A stretch of 64,000 bases of DNA from Marinobacter sediminicola (GTDB lineage Bacteria; Pseudomonadota; Gammaproteobacteria; Pseudomonadales; Oleiphilaceae): assembly GCF_031157525.1 (NCBI RefSeq), contig NZ_JAVIXR010000003.1, positions 364,448 through 428,447 of the forward strand, read 5' to 3'. Of the stretch, positions 1-8,682 are shown piece by piece (positions within the stretch are counted from its first letter, which is position 1; every line of letters starts with the position of its first letter). The notes below the pieces were generated by a model that was given only the letters and a program-made list of their open reading frames with translations, was not told where the DNA came from and made no database searches. Both the position numbers and the translations under genes were made by a program.

Positions 1-329
1 AGGTAACCAACGGCGATAAACCGGTGATTCGCCTGGCAGCCAAGTCAACTGAAGGCTTGGACGTACTTAGGGATCACCTCAAGCAATGTATGGGCTTCGC
101 CAGTACCACAGAAGGAGGTTTCCTTGCCCGACGCCGCCACCTTGATGCGCTGGAACGCGCCAAGGACTTTCTGGTCCAAGGTCAAGCGCAGCTGGAAGGC
201 TATGGTGCTGGTGAATTGCTGGCAGAGGATCTTCGGGCAGCCCAGGATTCACTGGGTGAAATCACTGGGCAGATAACACCGGATGAGTTGCTAGGTAAGA
301 TTTTTGGTTCCTTTTGTATTGGGAAGTAA
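1..329 (+). CDS. mnmE: tRNA uridine-5-carboxymethylaminomethyl modification GTPase MnmE, C-terminal part
   Basis: This is the 3' end of a gene that begins before the window; the frame is open from base 3 without a start. The product ends in the sequence [13 protein letters not shown], the C-terminal signature of MnmE, whose last residues carry the CIGK motif with the conserved cysteine. MnmE is a GTPase that works with MnmG to modify the wobble uridine of certain tRNAs. What is visible is the end of the G domain and the C-terminal helical domain. The partner mnmG lies about 17 kb downstream, so accessory genes separate the pair here. Identification is firm; only the upstream extent is unknown. 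Confidence 0.93.
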   Translation, partial: VTNGDKPVIRLAAKSTEGLDVLRDHLKQCMGFASTTEGGFLARRRHLDALERAKDFLVQGQAQLEGYGAGELLAEDLRAAQDSLGEITGQITPDELLGKIFGSFCIGK

Positions 330-347
330 AACGCTCGAATCAAGCTT

Positions 348-869
348 TCAGAGCATGCGCTTGAGGCTGTCATCGCGCTTTACAAAGTGATGTATCAGAG
401 CCATGCCGATGTGACCCAAGATCAATACAGTCAGCGTCCAGGCCAGGGGTGAGTGCAGCTGGCCGAGGGTGGCGGCCCAGGGAATTTCATCGCCCTTGGC
501 GAAAATTTCAAGACCGAAAGCCGATACCCCGTAGCCATTACCCACCATGTACAGCATACCGGTGATCGGCATCAGCAACAGCGCCAGGTACAGCAAACCA
601 TGGCCGGCCTTGACCAGCTTGGCCAGGGCCGGGTCCTGCTCCGGGCGGTGCCCGAGTTGGCTGGCCACCCAGAGCAGGCGTATCACAATAAGCACTAATA
701 GCAGCGAGCCGATGGAAACATGAAAGGGTACCAAGGTCTGGCCCACCCAGTGTTCGCCCTCGGCAATGCGGTCACCGAGTTTCAACAGCTGCCAGCCCAC
801 CAGCAGTGCCATGCCCCAGTGCAAGAATTTGCTGACCGCGCCGTAGCTTTGTCGGGAATCGTTAATCAC
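348..869 (-). CDS. Cytochrome b561 family membrane protein
   Basis: A 173-residue membrane protein with four hydrophobic segments, the usual size and layout of bacterial cytochrome b561 (YodB/CybB type). Candidate haem-ligand histidines are visible: FLHW near residue 17, PFHVS near 50, AGHGLLY near 89, and LGHIG with the following HH close to the C-terminus. Such proteins pass electrons between the quinone pool and periplasmic or membrane partners. The gene lies 32 bp downstream of the DODA-type dioxygenase on the same strand, so the two are probably co-transcribed from the promoter region shared with the divergent LysR gene. The physiological electron partner cannot be told from the sequence. 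Confidence 0.85.
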   Translation of the reverse strand: MINDSRQSYGAVSKFLHWGMALLVGWQLLKLGDRIAEGEHWVGQTLVPFHVSIGSLLLVLIVIRLLWVASQLGHRPEQDPALAKLVKAGHGLLYLALLLMPITGMLYMVGNGYGVSAFGLEIFAKGDEIPWAATLGQLHSPLAWTLTVLILGHIGMALIHHFVKRDDSLKRML

Positions 870-901
870 TGTTCTCGCCTTCTTGAAACGTTGAGGCCGG
901 C

Positions 902-1723
902 TCAGCCGAAACGGAAACCGGACAACTGTGTTTTCATTACCTGTTGTGTATAGACCCGTTTTCCAGCGTTGTCACCGGCCGCGCCGGCGGTCACCATCAG
1001 CGGGATCAGATGTTCCTCGTGCCCGCGTGGGTGGCAGTCATGGGCGTGCGGTGCACCCGACCAATTCTCCAACCTGCGTACACGCTCGTCGCCAGAGTTT
1101 TCAACCGCCTCGGTCAACCAAGAATCGAAGCGCGCTGACGGGGCGGTGTAACGGGCGTCGCCGTAGCCACGCATGTTATGGAAGCTCATACCACTGCCGA
1201 CAATCAGCACGCCTTCATCGCGCAACGAGGCAAGCGCCTTGCCTGCGGCCAGGTGGATCTTGGGGCCGAGATCCATCGCCAGCGAAAGTTGCACTACCGG
1301 GATGTCCGCCTTCGGGAACATCACTTTCAGCGGGATGAACATGCCGTGGTCGAAGCCCCTCACTGGATCCTCCCGGGCAGCCAGCCCGGCCTTCTGCAGC
1401 AAACCGGTAACCTGTTTCGCCAATTCCGGATCGCCCGGCGCTGGATACTTGAGTTCGTAGGTGTGCTCGGGAAAGCCGTAATAGTCGTAAATCAACTCTG
1501 GGGCCGGACCGGCGGTCACGGAAAATTCCGGAGCCAGCCAATGGGCAGAGATCAGCAGTATGGCTTTTGGGCGTTCCGGCAGTTCATGTTCTATGGCTTT
1601 CAGAAAGGTCACCATGGCTTCCCAGGTATCTGACGGATTCCAGTCCATAAAAAAACAGGGGCCGGCGCCGTGAGGAATAAAGTAGACCGGCTGAGTCGCC
1701 ACATTGGTTGCAGGTGTGGTCAT
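902..1723 (-). CDS. DODA-type (class III, LigB-like) extradiol ring-opening dioxygenase
   Basis: A 273-residue protein of the 4,5-DOPA extradiol dioxygenase family (YgiD-like). Metal-site motifs are visible: PHGAGPC near the N-terminus, LISAHWL about 55 residues later, and the C-terminal HPRGHEEHLIPL with VTAGAAG after it. Family members open catechol-type rings using a non-haem metal; the natural substrate is unknown here. The chosen ATG at 1723 is preceded by GGGAGG at a good distance; an in-frame ATG at 1744 has no such site. It is divergent from a LysR-type regulator and heads a likely two-gene unit with cytochrome b561, a layout commonly seen for this family. Confidence 0.85.
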   Translation of the reverse strand: MTTPATNVATQPVYFIPHGAGPCFFMDWNPSDTWEAMVTFLKAIEHELPERPKAILLISAHWLAPEFSVTAGPAPELIYDYYGFPEHTYELKYPAPGDPELAKQVTGLLQKAGLAAREDPVRGFDHGMFIPLKVMFPKADIPVVQLSLAMDLGPKIHLAAGKALASLRDEGVLIVGSGMSFHNMRGYGDARYTAPSARFDSWLTEAVENSGDERVRRLENWSGAPHAHDCHPRGHEEHLIPLMVTAGAAGDNAGKRVYTQQVMKTQLSGFRFG

Positions 1724-1756
1724 CGAAACGCCTCCCGAAAACACTTGTTACTGATG

Positions 1757-1788
1757 TTCACACTATAATCAACGCACATAAGTGTGAG
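1757..1788. promoter_or_regulatory. Putative LysR operator between dodA-like gene and lysR gene
   Basis: The divergent intergenic region holds an inverted repeat, TTCACACT at 1757-1764 and AGTGTGAG at 1781-1788 (7 of 8 positions complementary). A further copy of AGTGTGAG lies at 1823-1830, just before the lysR start. Placement between a LysR gene and its divergent target is classical for LysR operators. Binding is inferred, not shown. Confidence 0.5.
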
Positions 1789-1834
1789 AATATTCGATTT
1801 ATGACTAGGAGCTTTAACTAGGAGTGTGAGATCC

Positions 1835-2746
1835 ATGCTGGACCGCTTCACGAGTATGCGGGTGTTTGTTCAGGCAGCAACCCAGGGAAGTCTGTCTGCG
1901 GCTGGCCGCAAACTAAAGATGTCGCCAGCCATGGCCACCAAGCACGTCGATAATCTGGAGGCGCGCCTCGGCGTAAAGTTGTTGCACCGCACCACCCGGC
2001 AACTGACCCTCACCGACACCGGTCGGGAATATCTGGAAGCCTGCCATCGCATTCTGCAGCAGCTGGAAGAGGTCGAATCTGACGTCTCGGCCCAACGTCA
2101 CGAAGCCACCGGCCTGCTGCGGGTGAACGTGCCCCTGTCATTCGGGCTGCGCTTCATTGCGCCGTTGATTCCCGGTTTTACCCGTCGTTATCCGTTGGTC
2201 GAGGTGGAGTTGGGGTTTAGCGATCAGCGCCAGGACCTGCTGAAAGACCGCTGGGATCTGATTATTCGGGTCGGTCATCTGGCCGACAGTGAGCTGCGCA
2301 CCCGGCGCTTGGGGGATTGCCCGATGGTGGTCTGTGCCGCGCCGGATTATCTGGCCCGCCATGGCACCCCGAAACGGGTCGCGGATTTATCCGGGCACAA
2401 CTGTCTGAGCTACACCCTCTCGCCGCTTCAGAGTAATGGCAACTGGGCCTTCGGTAGGGACGGTGGAGTACAGGTGCCGGTCTCCGGCAACCTGCGGGCC
2501 GACAACGGTGATGCCTTGCTGACCGCAGCCGTGCAGGGCCTGGGTGTGATCTACCAGCCGCGCTTTATCGCCGCGGAAGCCCTGGCCAGTGGCGACTTGG
2601 TTGCATTGGAACTGGACCAGCCGTTGCTGGAACCCGGCGGTATGCACGTTCTGTTTGCACCAGGGCGACGAATGCCACTAAAAGTGAGGGCGATGATTGA
2701 TTACTTGGTAGACGCGTTTGAGGGAAATGCTGAGGGATTGCAATAA
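1835..2746 (+). CDS. LysR-family transcriptional regulator
   Basis: A 303-residue regulator with an N-terminal winged helix-turn-helix (residues 1-60; GSLSAAGRKLKMSPAMATKH followed by LEARLGVKLLHRTTRQLTLT) and a LysR substrate-binding domain (about 90-295). It resembles the CrgA/AaeR-like subgroup that often controls neighbouring oxidoreductase or efflux genes. The start chosen is the ATG at 1835, about 11 bases after AGGAG; a GTG at 1826 is too close to that site. It is divergent from the dioxygenase/cytochrome b561 pair and probably regulates it through the repeats in between. The effector is not deducible. Confidence 0.88.
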   Translation: MLDRFTSMRVFVQAATQGSLSAAGRKLKMSPAMATKHVDNLEARLGVKLLHRTTRQLTLTDTGREYLEACHRILQQLEEVESDVSAQRHEATGLLRVNVPLSFGLRFIAPLIPGFTRRYPLVEVELGFSDQRQDLLKDRWDLIIRVGHLADSELRTRRLGDCPMVVCAAPDYLARHGTPKRVADLSGHNCLSYTLSPLQSNGNWAFGRDGGVQVPVSGNLRADNGDALLTAAVQGLGVIYQPRFIAAEALASGDLVALELDQPLLEPGGMHVLFAPGRRMPLKVRAMIDYLVDAFEGNAEGLQ

Positions 2747-2770
2747 CTCTTGCTACTGATTAGCAGTTCT

Positions 2771-2944
2771 TTAGGCCTGCTTTAGCGGAAAAGTGTGAAG
2801 CTTCACACGCCTAACGTTCCTGACTTCGTGCTCGTAGGCTCGATGACAAAAATCCCGCAACTCAACCGCGCGCTGAATGTTCAGCCAGAACTCCGTGACC
2901 AGCATTTGACCCACGGTAACCGGAGGCCGTTTTGTAGTTCTCAT
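2771..2944 (-). pseudogene. HigA-type antitoxin remnant with internal deletion
   Basis: A 57-codon minus-strand frame begins at an ATG at 2944 with GGAGG eight bases upstream. Its product starts with RPPVTVGQMLVTEF, like the N-terminus of HigA/VapI-type antitoxins, then jumps to WLNIQRAVELRD, which in that family lies after the helix-turn-helix (the FWLNLQ motif). The central XRE DNA-binding helices are missing, and the C-terminal end runs into unrelated sequence. No HigB-like toxin is visible upstream (2945-3341). I infer a decayed toxin-antitoxin locus; the intact ribosome-binding site leaves open that a short peptide is made. Confidence 0.5.
2793..2808. repeat. Perfect 16-bp palindrome containing the TTCACAC word
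   Basis: GTGTGAAGCTTCACAC is a perfect palindrome downstream of the lysR stop. Both halves contain the same word seen in the putative LysR operator at 1757-1788. No T-run follows on either side, so it is not an obvious terminator. Confidence 0.6.
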
Positions 2945-3341
2945 AACGATAACCTCCAGTGCGTCAATCTGTTCAAACGAGAACTAATCCGTTTAGAAAA
3001 CGGGCTAGGCTGATATGAAGGGGCTATGAGGCAGCCTCAATGGCCGGATATTACAATTGAAGCATATGCAGAGTTCGCAGTTTCCCACTTGTCCCAGTAT
3101 GGAATTGGGTGATCAGGAGCCGGTTCTGAAAAAAACACAAATATTTGCACTTTTTCGCAATTTTTTGCACTCCGTAGGTGCTCCAGTATATTTATAACCT
3201 ATTGTTTTTATTTGGTTTGTTAGATTCTGTATCGGGAAGTGAACGCCCGGCCAACTATAGTTACCATCAGCTCGGTCGCATACTTCCACCAAATAGATAC
3301 ACTGGAATCAAATAATCGGAATACATAGCGAGGTCGATCTT
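2945..3341. other. Intergenic stretch without a recognisable gene
   Basis: No credible coding frame was seen on either strand. The region holds a short GAGGC-A-GCCTC inverted repeat near 3025 and AT-rich sequence with spaced TTGCAC words around 3145-3175, ahead of the aldehyde dehydrogenase. It probably contains the promoter of that gene, but no confident -35/-10 pair was found. Confidence 0.4.
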
Positions 3342-4808
3342 ATGTCTGAGTGCTACAAAGATCTCCATTTACAGCTGTTGGCAGGGGAATGGCGAGAAGG
3401 CAGCGGTGACAATTCCCGCCCCGTCATAAATCCGTACTCTGGCGAGACATTGCTCTCGATTCAAGCAGCAACCTCCGCCGACCTGGACGCCACTTACCGT
3501 AAAGCAACAGAAGCTCAGCTGGCTTGGGCAGAAACACCACCGGCGGAGCGTTCAGCATTATTACTTCGCGCAGTGTCAATCTTTGATGAACGCAAAGAAG
3601 AAATCATCGACTGGTTGATTCGTGAGTCTGGCAGCACACGATTAAAAGCTAACATCGAATGGGGCAGTGCCCGGGGAATCACTCTGGAAGCGGCCAGTAT
3701 GCCCGCCAGGGCTCAGGGTGCCACCATGGGCAGCGATATTGCGGGAAAAGAGAATTTTGTCTATCGCCGGCCTTTAGGTGTTGTGGGTGTTATCAGCCCC
3801 TGGAATTTCCCTTTGCATCTCTCGCAACGCTCTGTTGCACCTGCTCTTGCCTTGGGTAATGCGGTGGTGATCAAACCGGCGAGTGATACGCCGATCACAG
3901 GTGGCTTGCTACTGGGCCGCATCTTTGAAGAAGCGGGTCTGCCAGCGGGTTTGCTGAGTGTGGTGATTGGCCCGGGATCGGCCATCGGTGACGATTTCGT
4001 GGCCCACCCCATACCTTCTCTAATTTCATTTACCGGATCAACGCCAGTAGGCAAGAACATCGGCAAGATTGCCACCGGTGGTCGCTATCTGAAAAAAGTC
4101 GCCTTGGAACTCGGGGGTAACAGCCCGTTTGTGGTGCTTGATGATGCGGACATAGAGCAAGCTGTGAAAGCGGCTGTATTTGGAAAGTTTTTGCACCAGG
4201 GCCAGATTTGCATGGCTATCAACCGGATTATCGTCAACTCGGCGGTTTACGATCGATTTGTAGAGGGCTTTGTTGCCCATGTTGGCAAGTTGAGCGTCGG
4301 CGACCCTTCTGCGATGGAAACCGCCATTGGCCCCATCATCAATAAATCCCAACTGGAGGGTTTGCAGCAGAAAATTGCCAAGGCCAAAGAGCAGGGCGCA
4401 AAAGTGCTCCTTGAAGGCGATATTGAAGGGCAGATGATGCCACCACATGTTTTTGGTGACGTAACGCCGGATATGGAGATCAGCTGCGATGAAATCTTTG
4501 GCCCGCTTGTGGGCATTCAGAAAGCACGGGACGAACAGCATGCTCTGGAGCTCGCTAATGGCACGGAATTTGGTCTCTCCAGTGCCGTGTTTTCCGGCGA
4601 TCTTTACAGAGGCTTGGAATTTGCGCGCAAGATCAGAGCCGGTATGGCTCACGTGAACGATATGCCGGTTAACGATGAAGCACACATGCCCTTTGGCGGT
4701 GAGAAAAACTCGGGTCTGGGCCGTTTCAACGGCAACTGGGCCATCGAAGAGTTTTCCACAGTTCAGTGGGTGAGTGTGCAGAAAACTCCGAGACAATATC
4801 CGTTCTGA
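3342..4808 (+). CDS. NAD(P)-dependent aldehyde dehydrogenase, aromatic-aldehyde type
   Basis: A full-length (488 aa) aldehyde dehydrogenase that oxidises an aldehyde to the carboxylic acid with NAD(P)+. Key residues are visible: Asn155 in PWNFP, the general base Glu256 in ALELGGN, and the nucleophile Cys290 in [11 protein letters not shown]. The GQIC motif and overall pattern resemble benzaldehyde, vanillin and salicylaldehyde dehydrogenases rather than betaine-aldehyde enzymes, which suggests an aromatic or other hydrophobic substrate. It stands alone on its strand, facing the convergent ychJ gene with only 46 bp between the stops. Substrate assignment is inference. Confidence 0.88.
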   Translation: MSECYKDLHLQLLAGEWREGSGDNSRPVINPYSGETLLSIQAATSADLDATYRKATEAQLAWAETPPAERSALLLRAVSIFDERKEEIIDWLIRESGSTRLKANIEWGSARGITLEAASMPARAQGATMGSDIAGKENFVYRRPLGVVGVISPWNFPLHLSQRSVAPALALGNAVVIKPASDTPITGGLLLGRIFEEAGLPAGLLSVVIGPGSAIGDDFVAHPIPSLISFTGSTPVGKNIGKIATGGRYLKKVALELGGNSPFVVLDDADIEQAVKAAVFGKFLHQGQICMAINRIIVNSAVYDRFVEGFVAHVGKLSVGDPSAMETAIGPIINKSQLEGLQQKIAKAKEQGAKVLLEGDIEGQMMPPHVFGDVTPDMEISCDEIFGPLVGIQKARDEQHALELANGTEFGLSSAVFSGDLYRGLEFARKIRAGMAHVNDMPVNDEAHMPFGGEKNSGLGRFNGNWAIEEFSTVQWVSVQKTPRQYPF

Positions 4809-4854
4809 TCAAGCTCGTGCATTGACAGACCCGGCTGTTAAGGGTGCTTTATCC

Positions 4855-5313
4855 CTAGATACAACACGCTTTGAACTTTTTGCCGCTTCCACATGGGCAG
4901 GGTTCATTGCGTCCGGGTTTCAAAACACCTTCCTGTGGTTGGCCCTTAAGGTAATACCAGCGCCCATCTTCCCGAACAAACTCGGAATTTTCCTGCAAGT
5001 AGCCCCAGCCAGTTCCCAGCCTGTAAATCGCCTGAAAGTGCACCTGGCCTGTGTTGCCCGTTTCACCACTACTAAGAATTCGTAAAGATACCCAATCTGG
5101 CGACTCATCCAAATCCATCTCCGTTGGTCGGGTGCTGTTGTGCCAGCTGGCGCGAAGATAGTCATCAAGTTTCAATACAAAGCCGGTGAAACGCGAGCGC
5201 ATAAGCGCCTCAGGAGTGAGGGCAGTGGCACCCTCGTGGTAAGGCTGGCAGCAATCCGCATAGGTGCGCTGGCTGCCACAGGGACAATATAGGATAGCGG
5301 TATGATCAGGCAT
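4855..5313 (-). CDS. ychJ: YchJ-family SEC-C zinc-motif protein (UPF0225)
   Basis: A 152-residue protein with a cysteine cluster at each end: CPCGS...YADCCQPYH at the N-terminus and PCPCGSGKKFKACC at the C-terminus, flanking an NTF2-like central domain (RSRFTGFVLKLDDYLRASWH). This matches the YchJ family, which has an N-terminal SEC-C-like motif and a C-terminal SEC-C zinc motif. The molecular function of the family is not established. The gene is monocistronic, convergent with the aldehyde dehydrogenase and divergent from the TonB receptor. Confidence 0.88.
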   Translation of the reverse strand: MPDHTAILYCPCGSQRTYADCCQPYHEGATALTPEALMRSRFTGFVLKLDDYLRASWHNSTRPTEMDLDESPDWVSLRILSSGETGNTGQVHFQAIYRLGTGWGYLQENSEFVREDGRWYYLKGQPQEGVLKPGRNEPCPCGSGKKFKACCI

Positions 5314-5425
5314 AAGGTGATAACTTTTGTGCGTGAAGCTTATGCGAACCAGTATACCAGCCTGATCCGGAGCTGATTTTATTTCGTTTAAAACAACCTA
5401 ATGGTATCTATTGCTATATGTAAAC

Positions 5426-5444
5426 GAGAAGTAATATCATTCGC
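5426..5444. promoter_or_regulatory. Fur-box-like site upstream of TonB receptor
   Basis: The 19 bases beginning GAGAAGTAATATCATT match the 19-bp Fur consensus at about 12 positions by eye and lie 34 bp before the receptor start. Fur repression is expected for a siderophore/colicin-type receptor. The match is moderate and untested. Confidence 0.35.
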
Positions 5445-5477
5445 ATCTTTCAGACATGAACCAAAAGGACGGATGGT

Positions 5478-7586
5478 ATGTTGTTTTATCGGATAGCTAT
5501 GGGCGCGGCCAGCAGCGCGCTTGTTTTCAGTGCCGCTGCACAAGCGCAACCCACGGAGCTGAGTGAACTGGTGGTAACCGCCTCCGGCTTTGAACAGAGC
5601 CAGTCTGCTGCGCCTGCCAGTATTACTGTTATTTCCGGTGAAGAGATCCGCAGCAAACAGGCGTTCAGCCTCACGGATATTCTTGATGATGTGGAAGGCT
5701 TGGATGTCAGTGGTTCGGCAGGCAAGACCGGCGGTTTTGACATCCGTATGCGAGGAATGCCGGCAGAATATACTTTGATCCTGATTGATGGGCGACGACA
5801 GAACACCGCGGGTAACGTTACCCCAAATGGTTTTGGTCAATCGGCAACCAGTTTTCTACCGCCGCCGGCCGCCATCGAACGTATAGAAGTAGTGCGTGGG
5901 CCCATGTCCACTCTCTATGGCTCAGATGCCATGGGGGGCGTTATAAACATCATTACCCGTAAAGTCAGCCCGGAATGGATAACCTCTCTCACAGCAGAAA
6001 CGACCCTCAATCAGGATAGCGACTTCGGCAACAGCCGGGCCTATAGCGCCTACACCACGGGCCCTCTTGTAGATAACCTTATAGGCATGCAGCTGCGCGG
6101 CCGTTGGTTTGAGCGGGATGAATCTACGTTGGAATTTCTGGATCTCAATGGCGATCCGATCGAAGTCAGTACCCGTGGACCCAGCCCGGTGGAGTCTGAA
6201 CAATATACGGTTGGCGGCCGATTCACCGTGACGCCCGATGAATCCAACGATCTATGGGTGGATATTGAAAGCAGCCGGCAGGACTACGACAACGCTGAGG
6301 GTCAGCTGGGTACCTTGGGGACGCAGGGTTATGGCCCGGAGCTGGAATTTGATCGCGATCAATTCGCGGTTGGCCACACCGGGCGTTTCGACATTGGCAC
6401 CCTGGAAACAAGCATCATGAGAAATGTCACGGAGACCGGTGGCCGGGTCATTCCCAATGGGGTGCCGGGAAAAACGCCCGGCTCAGAACGGGAGCTGAAG
6501 TCAGAGAACCGTGTGATCGACAGCAAGTTGGTAATGCCTTTGGCCAATCACGTTATGACAGTCGGCGGCCAGTGGCTTGATGCCCGGATGATTGATGGCG
6601 TGGCAAGTGAAGAATTCAAGCAAAAAAACCAAGCCTTGTTTGTAGAAGACGAATGGTTTCTGGCCGATGATCTCGCCCTGACGCTGGGTGGCCGGTACGA
6701 CCACCATGACTCTTTTGGTGGCCAGTTCAGCCCAAGAGCCTATCTTGTCTGGAACTCTGCACCTGAATTAACCGTTAAGGGTGGCGTAAGCCGCGGTTAC
6801 AAAACACCGGGCCTTGAACAGTTGGCTCCGGGTGTCATCGGTTTTACCGGACAGGGCACTATTCCATTATTCGGGAACCCGGATTTGAAACCCGAAAAAT
6901 CAACATCCACGGAACTGGCTGTGATCTACGAAAAGCCGGCGGGCTATCGGGTGGGTGCAACTGTGTTCTACAACGAGTTCACCGACAAGATCGCTGAAGG
7001 CCCGGACCTGCTGAACTGCAGTTACGCACAGGATCCCAATCGGGCGGGCTGCGTCGACAGAGGCAACTGGCCTTTGGCGGATGTGTTTGGTCAGGACATG
7101 AACATCGATGAAGCCATAACCCAGGGTGTGGAGCTGAACGGTTCGGTACCCTTCGCCCGGGATTGGCGCTTGAGTGCCAATTACACCTATACCGACAGTG
7201 AACAGAAGTCCGGAGAGAACAAGGGCGAGCCACTGACCGATACACCCGAACACATGGCAAACCTGTCCTTGCGTTGGGCACCGTCAGTGCGCTGGTCGGC
7301 CTTTGTGAAGGCACAGTATGAAAGCGAGCGCTACCGAGCCCGGGACAGAATTCGCGGGGCTGCTTCCTACGCGGATCTGGGCGACTTCAAAGCCGTTACC
7401 CTGGTGCATCTGGGTGGAGAGTATCAGGCGTCTGACAACCTTGGCTTCAGCGCTACCATCTATAACCTGTTGGATGAGGATTTTATTGAGTATCGGGCTT
7501 ACGATAACGGCGCCAGCTATGGAAACCTCTACGCCAATTCCGAAGAAGGCCGGCGTCTCTGGTTGTCTGCCACCTACTCGTTCTGA
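5478..7586 (+). CDS. TonB-dependent outer-membrane receptor (FepA/CirA/IrgA-like)
   Basis: A 702-residue outer-membrane receptor. It has a signal peptide ending near AAAQAQP, a TonB-box-like segment (LSELVVTAS), and a plug domain (about residues 35-155, with DGRRQN and VVRGPMSTLYGSDAMGGVINIIT) followed by a 22-strand-type barrel. It terminates in phenylalanine (SATYSF), the usual outer-membrane assembly signal. The plug resembles ferric enterobactin/catecholate and colicin I receptors, so uptake of a ferric siderophore is likely. A Fur-like box lies upstream and a hairpin terminator downstream. No TonB, ExbBD or ABC permease genes are adjacent, so transport energy must come from elsewhere. 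The exact ligand is unknown. Confidence 0.87.
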   Translation: MLFYRIAMGAASSALVFSAAAQAQPTELSELVVTASGFEQSQSAAPASITVISGEEIRSKQAFSLTDILDDVEGLDVSGSAGKTGGFDIRMRGMPAEYTLILIDGRRQNTAGNVTPNGFGQSATSFLPPPAAIERIEVVRGPMSTLYGSDAMGGVINIITRKVSPEWITSLTAETTLNQDSDFGNSRAYSAYTTGPLVDNLIGMQLRGRWFERDESTLEFLDLNGDPIEVSTRGPSPVESEQYTVGGRFTVTPDESNDLWVDIESSRQDYDNAEGQLGTLGTQGYGPELEFDRDQFAVGHTGRFDIGTLETSIMRNVTETGGRVIPNGVPGKTPGSERELKSENRVIDSKLVMPLANHVMTVGGQWLDARMIDGVASEEFKQKNQALFVEDEWFLADDLALTLGGRYDHHDSFGGQFSPRAYLVWNSAPELTVKGGVSRGYKTPGLEQLAPGVIGFTGQGTIPLFGNPDLKPEKSTSTELAVIYEKPAGYRVGATVFYNEFTDKIAEGPDLLNCSYAQDPNRAGCVDRGNWPLADVFGQDMNIDEAITQGVELNGSVPFARDWRLSANYTYTDSEQKSGENKGEPLTDTPEHMANLSLRWAPSVRWSAFVKAQYESERYRARDRIRGAASYADLGDFKAVTLVHLGGEYQASDNLGFSATIYNLLDEDFIEYRAYDNGASYGNLYANSEEGRRLWLSATYSF

Positions 7587-7630
7587 TCCCCTTGCCCAGT
7601 GGACTCTAAAAATTAATGGTTATCAATTTT

Positions 7631-7668
7631 GCTATCGGCAGCATCGCCGATAGCACTTTGTTGTTTTA
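7631..7668 (+). terminator. Hairpin terminator after TonB receptor
   Basis: GCTATCGGC at 7631-7639 pairs perfectly with GCCGATAGC at 7646-7654, giving a 9-bp stem and 6-nt loop. A T-rich stretch (ACTTTGTTGTTTT) follows. It is placed 45 bp after the receptor stop. Confidence 0.65.
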
Positions 7669-7788
7669 CGAAAACACACACATTCCTTCTAAAATAGTGC
7701 TGAACATTGCGGTAAGCTTCCGAATAGTCGGGTTCCATCTGTGTTTTAGTTCTTTGTAATATTATCCAGGATAAAAAGGAGAGTATCT

Positions 7789-8544
7789 GTGTTTAAACGT
7801 ATTCGTTACGTAGCGCTGGTGATTGCGGTCATAGGAAGCATTGCGTCGGAGTTGGCTTATGCATCGGACAAGTTGTATCTGTACACGGAGAACTTCCCTC
7901 CCTATAACATGAGCTCTTCGGGCCGGGCTTTTGAGCACAATGCAAATGAAATCGATGGCATTTGTACTGAAATGGTTAAGGCCATACTGAAAAACACAGA
8001 TTTGGACTACGTGATCAAATTACGTAATTGGGATTATGGTTACAACCGGGCACTGGACAAATCGAACCATGGGATTTTCTGTACAACGTTCACTGAAGAA
8101 CGTGAGAACAAGTTCAAGTGGGTAGGCCCGCTGACTAAAAACCTTTGGACAATCTTTGCTGCCAGTGGAACCAACCTGAAGATTGATAAGCTGGAAGACA
8201 CTAAAGGCATGCTATACGCCGGGTATCGCAATGATGTCATGACCACGTATTTGCTTGATCGTGGATATGAAGTATCTGCTATGGAGAGCGATGATATTAA
8301 CCCGAAGCGTCTTGAACTTGGCCAGGTAGATTTGTGGATTGCCGACCGCTTGGCAGGGCCGTACTTTGCTTCTCAGCAAGATGTGGAAGGGCTTCAGCCG
8401 GTATTTTCGTTTAACGAAACTGAATTGTATCTGGCTATGAATCTGGGCACATCTGAAGAGGTCATGCGAAAACTTCAGGAAGGTCTCAACAAGATCAGGA
8501 GCAACGGCATGTACGAGGCTATTGAGACCAAATACGGCCTTTAA
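7789..8544 (+). CDS. Periplasmic substrate-binding protein (SBP_bac_3-like)
   Basis: A 251-residue secreted protein. The GTG start at 7789 is supported by AAGGAG eight to nine bases upstream and gives a signal peptide ending around ELAYASD. The mature part begins LYLYTENFPPYNM, the pattern of family 3 solute-binding proteins (amino-acid-type), and contains EIDGICTEMVKAIL. No permease or ATPase gene is adjacent, so it may be an orphan receptor or sensor rather than part of an ABC importer; many such orphans occur in Marinobacter-like genomes. A strong terminator follows. It is distantly related to the binding protein at 51743-52576. Confidence 0.75.
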   Translation: MFKRIRYVALVIAVIGSIASELAYASDKLYLYTENFPPYNMSSSGRAFEHNANEIDGICTEMVKAILKNTDLDYVIKLRNWDYGYNRALDKSNHGIFCTTFTEERENKFKWVGPLTKNLWTIFAASGTNLKIDKLEDTKGMLYAGYRNDVMTTYLLDRGYEVSAMESDDINPKRLELGQVDLWIADRLAGPYFASQQDVEGLQPVFSFNETELYLAMNLGTSEEVMRKLQEGLNKIRSNGMYEAIETKYGL

Positions 8545-8572
8545 GCCTGATCTGTGATTGTCTCGTTGTTTG

Positions 8573-8598
8573 AAGGGGGAATTGGTTCCCCCTTTTTT
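8573..8598 (+). terminator. Rho-independent terminator after binding protein
   Basis: AAGGGGGAA and TTCCCCCTT form a 9-bp stem around a TTGG loop, followed directly by a run of T. It lies 28 bp after the stop at 8544. Confidence 0.9.
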
Positions 8599-8682
8599 CT
8601 GCCTCTCCTACTCCCGGGTTCAAGAAGACTACAGGTTACTGTGGTGCCCCGGGGGTAGCCAGTTGTGGCTCTTTATGCGGGT

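Noticed and set aside
2795..3013. 72-codon plus-strand frame downstream of lysR
   Set aside because: It is antisense to the HigA-like remnant, which has a proper ribosome-binding site and family similarity; the plus frame has neither.
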